A stretch of 64,000 nt of DNA from Parapristionchus giblindavisi (Eukaryota; Nematoda; Chromadorea; Rhabditida; Diplogasteridae): NCBI GenBank assembly GCA_943737045.1, contig CALSFV010000664.1, forward strand, positions 124,001 to 188,000. Direction: 5' to 3'. This document shows, in pieces, positions 58,028 through 64,000 of the stretch. The position numbers were made by a program, and so were the translations under genes. Every line of letters begins with the position of its first letter. The first letter of the stretch is position 1. A model generated the notes under the pieces. It did no database searches, was not told where the DNA came from, and saw nothing but the letters and a program-made list of their open reading frames with translations.

Positions 58028-59330
58028 TTAAAGAATTCGTGAGACGTCGATATTTTAGCGAAACTTATCGTGTCATATACCACGTGAAAGAGCAAAAAAT
58101 TCTGAATATTGTACACTTCAGCTCATGTCAAGCTGTAATCTTTTGTTGATTCTACAATGCCCTAAGTACAAAAGTAACCATCACTCTGATAAGAACAAAA
58201 CAATTCCTGACATGAAAATTTTTTAGCGAAACCCAGCGTGTCTTATACCAAACGAAAGAGCAAAAAATTCTGAATAATTTGCAACGTTCCATGTTGAACA
58301 ACGGCCGCTCGAGCCGAATTAACAACATTGAACCATGCATTTTTGGCATTAAAGAATTCGTGAGACGTCAATATTTTAGCGAAACTTATCGTGTCATATA
58401 CCACGTGAAAGAGCAAAAAATTCTGAATAATGTACACTTCAGTTCATATCATGCTGTAATCTTTTGTTGATTCTCCAATGCCCTAAGTACAAAAGTAGCC
58501 ATCACTCTGATAAGAACAAAACAATTCCAGACATGAAAAATTTTCTGCGAAACCCAGCGTGTCATATAACAAACGAAAGAGCAAAAAATTCTGAATAATT
58601 TGCAACGTTCCATGTTGAACAACGGCCGCTCCAGCCGAATTAACAACATTGAACCATGCATTTTTGGCATTAAAGAATTCGTGAGACGTCAATATTTTAG
58701 CGAAACTTATCGTGTCATATACCACGTGAAAGAGCAAAAAATTCTGAATAATGTACACTTCAGTTCATGTCAAGCTGTAATCTTTTGTTGATTCTACAAT
58801 GCCCTAAGTACAAAAGTAGCCATCACTCTGATAAGAACAAAACAATTCCTGACATGAAAAATTTTCTGCGAAACCCAGCGTGTCATATAACAAACGAAAG
58901 AGCAAAAAATTCTGAATAATTTGCAACGTTCCATGTTGAACAACGGCCGCTCCAGCCGAATTAACAACATTGAACCATGCATTTTTGGCATTAAAGAATT
59001 CGTGAGACGTCAATATTTTAGCGAAACTTATCGTGTCATATACCACGTGAAAGAGCAAAAAATTCTGAATAATGTACACTTCAGTTCATGTCAAGTTGTA
59101 ATCTTTTGTTGATTCTACAATGCCCTAAGTACAAAAGTAGCCATCACTCTGATAAGAACAAAACAATTCCAGACATGAAAAATTTTCTGCGAAACCCAGC
59201 GTGTCATATAACAAACGAAAGAGCAAAAAATTCTCAATAATTTGCAACGTTCCATGTTGAACAACGGCCGCTCCAGCCGAATTAACAACATTGAACCATG
59301 CATTTTTGGTATTAAAGAATTCGTGAGACG

Positions 59331-59495
59331 TTTTCGTGGGTTTACAACTTCAATCAACAAGTTTCAGTTCGATCGTTTTCTTGAATGGAGAATAACATCT
59401 CTCAGAGACGGAAGAATAAGAACTTGCAACAAAATTCCCCCTGCCCCTGACTTACTCTTCTGCACTTAGTGCTGATAAGATAAATGTATTGTATC
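59331..59495 (+). mobile_element. 165-bp insertion in satellite, probable truncated LINE end
   Basis: Flanked by an 8-bp duplication GTGAGACG (59323-59330, 59496-59503). It reads as about 46 codons ending in a stop, with INKFQFDRFLEWR like the C-terminal end of a LINE protein, then GATAAGATAAATGTATTGTA. The call as a 5'-truncated LINE is inference. Confidence 0.5.
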
Positions 59496-59608
59496 GTGAG
59501 ACGTCAATATTTTAGCGAAACTTATCGTGTCATATACCACGTGAAAGAGCAAAAAATTCTGAATAATGTACACTTCAGTTCATGTCAAGCTGTAATCTTT
59601 TGTTGATT

Positions 59609-61536
59609 CTACAATGCCCTAAGTACAAAAGTAGCCATCACTCTGATAAGAACAAAACAATTCCTGACATGAAAAATTTTCTGCGAAACCCAGCGTGTCA
59701 TATAACAAACGAAAGAGCAAAAAATTCTGAATAATTTGCAACGTTCCATGTTGAACAACGGCCGCTCCAGCCGAATTAACAACATTGAACCATGCATTTT
59801 TGGCATTAAAGAATTCGTGAGACGTCAATATTTTAGCGAAACTTATCGTGTCATATACCACGTGAAAGAGCAAAAAATTCTGAATAATGTACACTTCAGT
59901 TCATGTCAAGTTGTAATCTTTTGTTGATTCTACAATGCCCTAAGTACAAAAGTAGCCATCACTCTGATAAGAACAAAACAATTCCTGACATGAAAAATTT
60001 TCTGCGAAACCCAGCGTGTCATATAACAAACGAAAGAGCAAAAAAATTCTGAATAATTTGCAACGTTCCATGTTGAACAACGGCCGCTCCAGCCGAATTA
60101 ACAACATTGAACCATGCATTTTTGGCATTAAAGAATTCGTGAGACGTCAATATTTTAGCGAAACTTATCGTGTCATATACCACGTGAAAGAGCAAAAAAT
60201 TCTGAATAATGTACACTTCAGTTCATGTCATGCTGTAATCTTTTGTTGATTCTACAATGCCCTAAGTACAAAAGTAGCCATCACTCTGATAAGAACAAAA
60301 CAATTCCAGACATGAAAAATTTTCTGCGAAACCCAGCGTGTCATATAACAAACGAAAGAGCAAAAAATTCTCAATAATTTGCAACGTTCCATGTTGAACA
60401 ACGGCCGCTCCAGACGAATTAACAACATTGAACCATGCATTTTTGGTATTAAAGAATTCGTGAGACGTCAATATTTTAGCGAAACTTATCGTGTCATATA
60501 CCACGTGAAAGAGCAAAAAATTCTGAATAATGTACACTTCAGTTCATGTCAAGCTGTAATCTTTTGTTGATTCTACAATGCCCTAAGTACAAAAGTAGCC
60601 ATCACTCTGATAAGAACAAAACAATTCCTGACATGAAAAATTTTCTGCGAAACCCAGCGTGTCATATAACAAACGAAAGAGCAAAAAATTCTGAATAATT
60701 TGCAACGTTCCATGTTGAACAACGGCCGCTCCAGCCGAATTAACAACATTGAACCATGCATTTTTGGCATTAAAGAATTCGTGAGACGTCAATATTTTAG
60801 CGAAACTTATCGTGTCATATACCACGTGAAAGAGCAAAAAATTCTGAATAATGTACACTTCAGTTCATGTCAAGCTGTAATCTTTTGTTGATTCTACAAT
60901 GCCCTAAGTACAAAAGTAGCCATCACTCTGATAAGAACAAAACAATTCCTGACATGAAAAATTTTCTGCGAAACCCAGCGTGTCATATAACAAACGAAAG
61001 AGCAAAAAAATTCTGAATAATTTGCAACGTTCCATGTTGAACAACGGCCGCTCCAGCCGAATTAACAACATTGAACCATGCATTTTTGGCATTAAAGAAT
61101 TCGTGAGACGTCAATATTTTAGCGAAACTTATCGTGTCATATACCACGTGAAAGAGCAAAAAATTCTGAATAATGTACACTTCAGTTCATGTCATGCTGT
61201 AATCTTTTGTTGATTCTACAATGCCCTAAGTACAAAAGTAGCCATCACTCTGATAAGAACAAAACAATTCCAGACATGAAAAATTTTCTGCGAAACCCAG
61301 CGTGTCATATAACAAACGAAAGAGCAAAAAATTCTCAATAATTTGCAACGTTCCATGTTGAACAACGGCCGCTCCAGCCGAATTAACAACATTGAACCAT
61401 GCATTTTTGGTATTAAAGAATTCGTGAGACGTCAATATTTTAGCGAAACTTATCGTGTCATATACCACGTGAAAGAGCAAAAAATTCTGAATAATGTACA
61501 CTTCAGTTCATGTCAAGCTGTAATCTTTTGTTGATT
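59609..61536. repeat. 964-bp trimeric higher-order repeat, two copies
   Basis: The order plain monomer, seven-A monomer (AAAAAAATTC), GGTATT monomer at 59609 repeats at 60573; a third instance is at 62821-63784. Confidence 0.8.
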
Positions 61537-64000
61537 CTACAATGCCCTAAGTACAAAAGTAGCCATCACTCTGATAAGAACAAAACAATTCCTGGCATGA
61601 AAAATTTTCTGCGAAACCCAGCGTGTCATATAACAAACGAAAGAGCAAAACATTCTGAATAATTTGCAACGTTCCATGTTGAACAACGGCCGCTCCAGCC
61701 GAATTAACAACATTGAACCATGCATTTTTGGCATTAAAGAATTCGTGAGACGTCAATATTTTAGCGAAACTTATCGTGTCATATACCACGTGAAAGAGCA
61801 AAAAATTCTGAATAATGTACACTTCAGTTCATGTCAAGCTGTAATCTTTTGTTGATTCTACAATGCCCTAAGTACAAAAGTAGCCATCACTCTGATAAGA
61901 ACAAAACAATTCCTGGCATGAAAAATTTTCTGCGAAACCCAGCGTGTCATATAACAAACGAAAGAGCAAAACATTCTGAATAATTTGCAACGTTCCATGT
62001 TGAACAACGGCCGCTCCAGCCGAATTAACAACATTGAACCATGCATTTTTTCCATTAAAGAATTCGTGAGACGTCAATATTTTAGCGAAACTTATCGTGT
62101 CATATACCACGTGAAAGAGCAAAAAAATCTGAATAATGTACACTTCAGTTCATGTCATGCTGTAATCTTTTGTTGATTCTACAATGCCCTAAGTACAAAA
62201 GTAGCCATCACTCTGATAAGAACAAAACAATTCCAGACATGAAAAATTTTCTGCGAAACCCAGCGTGTCATATAACAAACGAAAGAGCAAAAAATTCTCA
62301 ATAATTTGCAACGTTCCATGTTGAACAACGGCCGCTCCAGCCGAATTAACAACATTGAACCATGCATTTTTGGCATTAAAGAATTCGTGAGACGTCAATA
62401 TTTTAGCGAAACTTATCGTGTCATATACCACGTGAAAGAGCAAAAAATTCTGAATAATGTACACTTCAGTTCATGTCAAGCTGTAATCTTTTGTTGATTC
62501 TACAATGCCCTAAGTACAAAAGTAGCCATCACTCTGATAAGAACAAAACAATTCCAGACATGAAAAATTTTCTGCGAAACCCAGCGTGTCATATAACAAA
62601 CGAAAGAGCAAAAAATTCTGAATAATTTGCAACGTTCCATGTTGAACAACGGCCGCTCCAGCCGAATTAACAACATTGAACCATGCATTTTTGGCATTAA
62701 AGAATTCGTGAGACGTCAATATTTTAGCGAAACTTATCGTGTCATATACCACGTGAAAGAGCAAAAAATTCTGAATAATGTACACTTCAGTTCATGTCAA
62801 GCTGTAATCTTTTGTTGATTCTACAATGCCCTAAGTACAAAAGTAGCCATCACTCTGATAAGAACAAAACAATTCCTGACATGAAAAATTTTCTGCGAAA
62901 CCCAGCGTGTCATATAACAAACGAAAGAGCAAAAAATTCTGAATAATTTGCAACGTTCCATGTTGAACAACGGCCGCTCCAGCCGAATTAACAACATTGA
63001 ACCATGCATTTTTGGCATTAAAGAATTCGTGAGACGTCAATATTTTAGCGAAACTTATCGTGTCATATACCACGTGAAAGAGCAAAAAATTCTGAATAAT
63101 GTACACTTCAGTTCATGTCAAGCTGTAATCTTTTGTTGATTCTACAATGCCCTAAGTACAAAAGTAGCCATCACTCTGATAAGAACAAAACAATTCCTGA
63201 CATGAAAAATTTTCTGCGAAACCCAGCGTGTCATATAACAAACGAAAGAGCAAAAAAATTCTGAATAATTTGCAACGTTCCATGTTGAACAACGGCCGCT
63301 CCAGCCGAATTAACAACATTGAACCATGCATTTTTGGCATTAAAGAATTCGTGAGACGTCAATATTTTAGCGAAACTTATCGTGTCATATACCACGTGAA
63401 AGAGCAAAAAATTCTGAATAATGTACACTTCAGTTCATGTCATGCTGTAATCTTTTGTTGATTCTACAATGCCCTAAGTACAAAAGTAGCCATCACTCTG
63501 ATAAGAACAAAACAATTCCAGACATGAAAAATTTTCTGCGAAACCCAGCGTGTCATATAACAAACGAAAGAGCAAAAAATTCTCAATAATTTGCAACGTT
63601 CCATGTTGAACAACGGCCGCTCCAGCCGAATTAACAACATTGAACCATGCATTTTTGGTATTAAAGAATTCGTGAGACGTCAATATTTTAGCGAAACTTA
63701 TCGTGTCATATACCACGTGAAAGAGCAAAAAATTCTGAATAATGTACACTTCAGTTCATGTCAAGCTGTAATCTTTTGTTGATTCTACAATGCCCTAAGT
63801 ACAAAAGTAGCCATCACTCTGATAAGAACAAAACAATTCCTGGCATGAAAAATTTTCTGCGAAACCCAGCGTGTCATATAACAAACGAAAGAGCAAAACA
63901 TTCTGAATAATTTGCAACGTTCCATGTTGAACAACGGCCGCTCCAGCCGAATTAACAACATTGAACCATGCATTTTTTCCATTAAAGAATTCGTGAGACG

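Larger units (their letters stand above)
56009..59316. repeat. 1654-bp higher-order repeat that includes the TTAA element, two copies
   Basis: 56009-57662 and 57663-59316 match monomer by monomer, element included (for example the GCTCGAGCC variant at 56655 and 58309). Confidence 0.82.
47464..64000. repeat. 321-bp satellite DNA array
   Basis: Head-to-tail monomers of 321 bp (some 320 or 322) from about 47464 to the window end, roughly 47-48 copies after subtracting insertions. Monomers differ at a limited set of diagnostic positions: TAGCCATCAC/TAACCATCAC/TAGCCAACAC, CTGAATAATT/CTCAATAATT, GGCATT/GGTATT, TTTTGTTG/TTTTTTG. Each monomer holds two related halves: TTTTCTGCGAAACCCAGCG... and TTTTAGCGAAACTTATCG..., both followed by TGTCATATA and GAAAGAGCAAAAAATTCTGA about 155 bp apart. 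Open frames of 62-91 codons on both strands repeat with the monomer and are by-products. The array continues beyond the window. Confidence 0.97.

Noticed and set aside
47464..64000. Dozens of 62-91 codon open frames on both strands in the array
   Set aside because: They repeat with the 321-bp monomer on both strands at once and are broken by single-base length changes. They are satellite by-products, not genes.
47464..64000. Regular repeats as a CRISPR array
   Set aside because: Monomers are 321 bp and contiguous with no unique spacers, in a eukaryotic sequence.

Overview
The window looks like nematode genomic DNA. It has very short introns (about 45-80 bp) with TTTCAG-like acceptors, a tandem family of nematode-type serpentine (7TM) receptors, an SLC7 cationic amino-acid transporter gene, and a dense load of inverted-repeat transposons. 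A free-living rhabditid or diplogastrid is my guess, but nothing here fixes the species. Only about 10% of the window is host coding sequence. The rest is mobile or satellite DNA.

Layout: 1-3.4 kb, a LINE (end of ORF1, then ORF2 with endonuclease and reverse transcriptase) lying in an intron of a minus-strand amino-acid transporter gene whose first seven exons I could place (3540-6591). 6.6-10.9 kb, no gene, but many short foldback elements. 10.9-13.1 kb, a second, 5'-truncated and frameshifted LINE, split by a hAT-like inverted-repeat element with an exact 8-bp target duplication. 13.8-18.4 kb, serpentine receptor copy A (eight exons, one nonsense codon). 21.2-21.6 kb, a receptor fragment (B0). 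21.7-32.4 kb, a complete Ty3/gypsy-type LTR element on the minus strand. 33.4-39.6 kb, receptor pseudogene B. 44.4-47.0 kb, receptor copy C, which reads as an intact 301-residue protein in eight exons. 47.46 kb to the window end, a 321-bp satellite array with several higher-order repeats.

The most unusual object is the LTR element. Its two 415-bp LTRs look identical by eye, and one uninterrupted 2269-codon frame encodes Gag, then an envelope-like glycoprotein (signal anchor, furin-type site, transmembrane segment), then protease, RT, RNase H and integrase. Envelope genes of LTR elements normally sit after pol. Here the glycoprotein lies between Gag and protease, and the predicted membrane topology would leave Gag and Pol in the cytosol with Env in the secretory path.

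The receptor copies act as dated empty sites: comparing A, B and C shows exactly where several inverted-repeat elements inserted (TTAA, TWA, TA and 8-bp duplications). Several of these elements carry tRNA-like sequences with recognisable A and B boxes. One of them, a 365-bp TTAA element, has been swept into the satellite and amplified with it.
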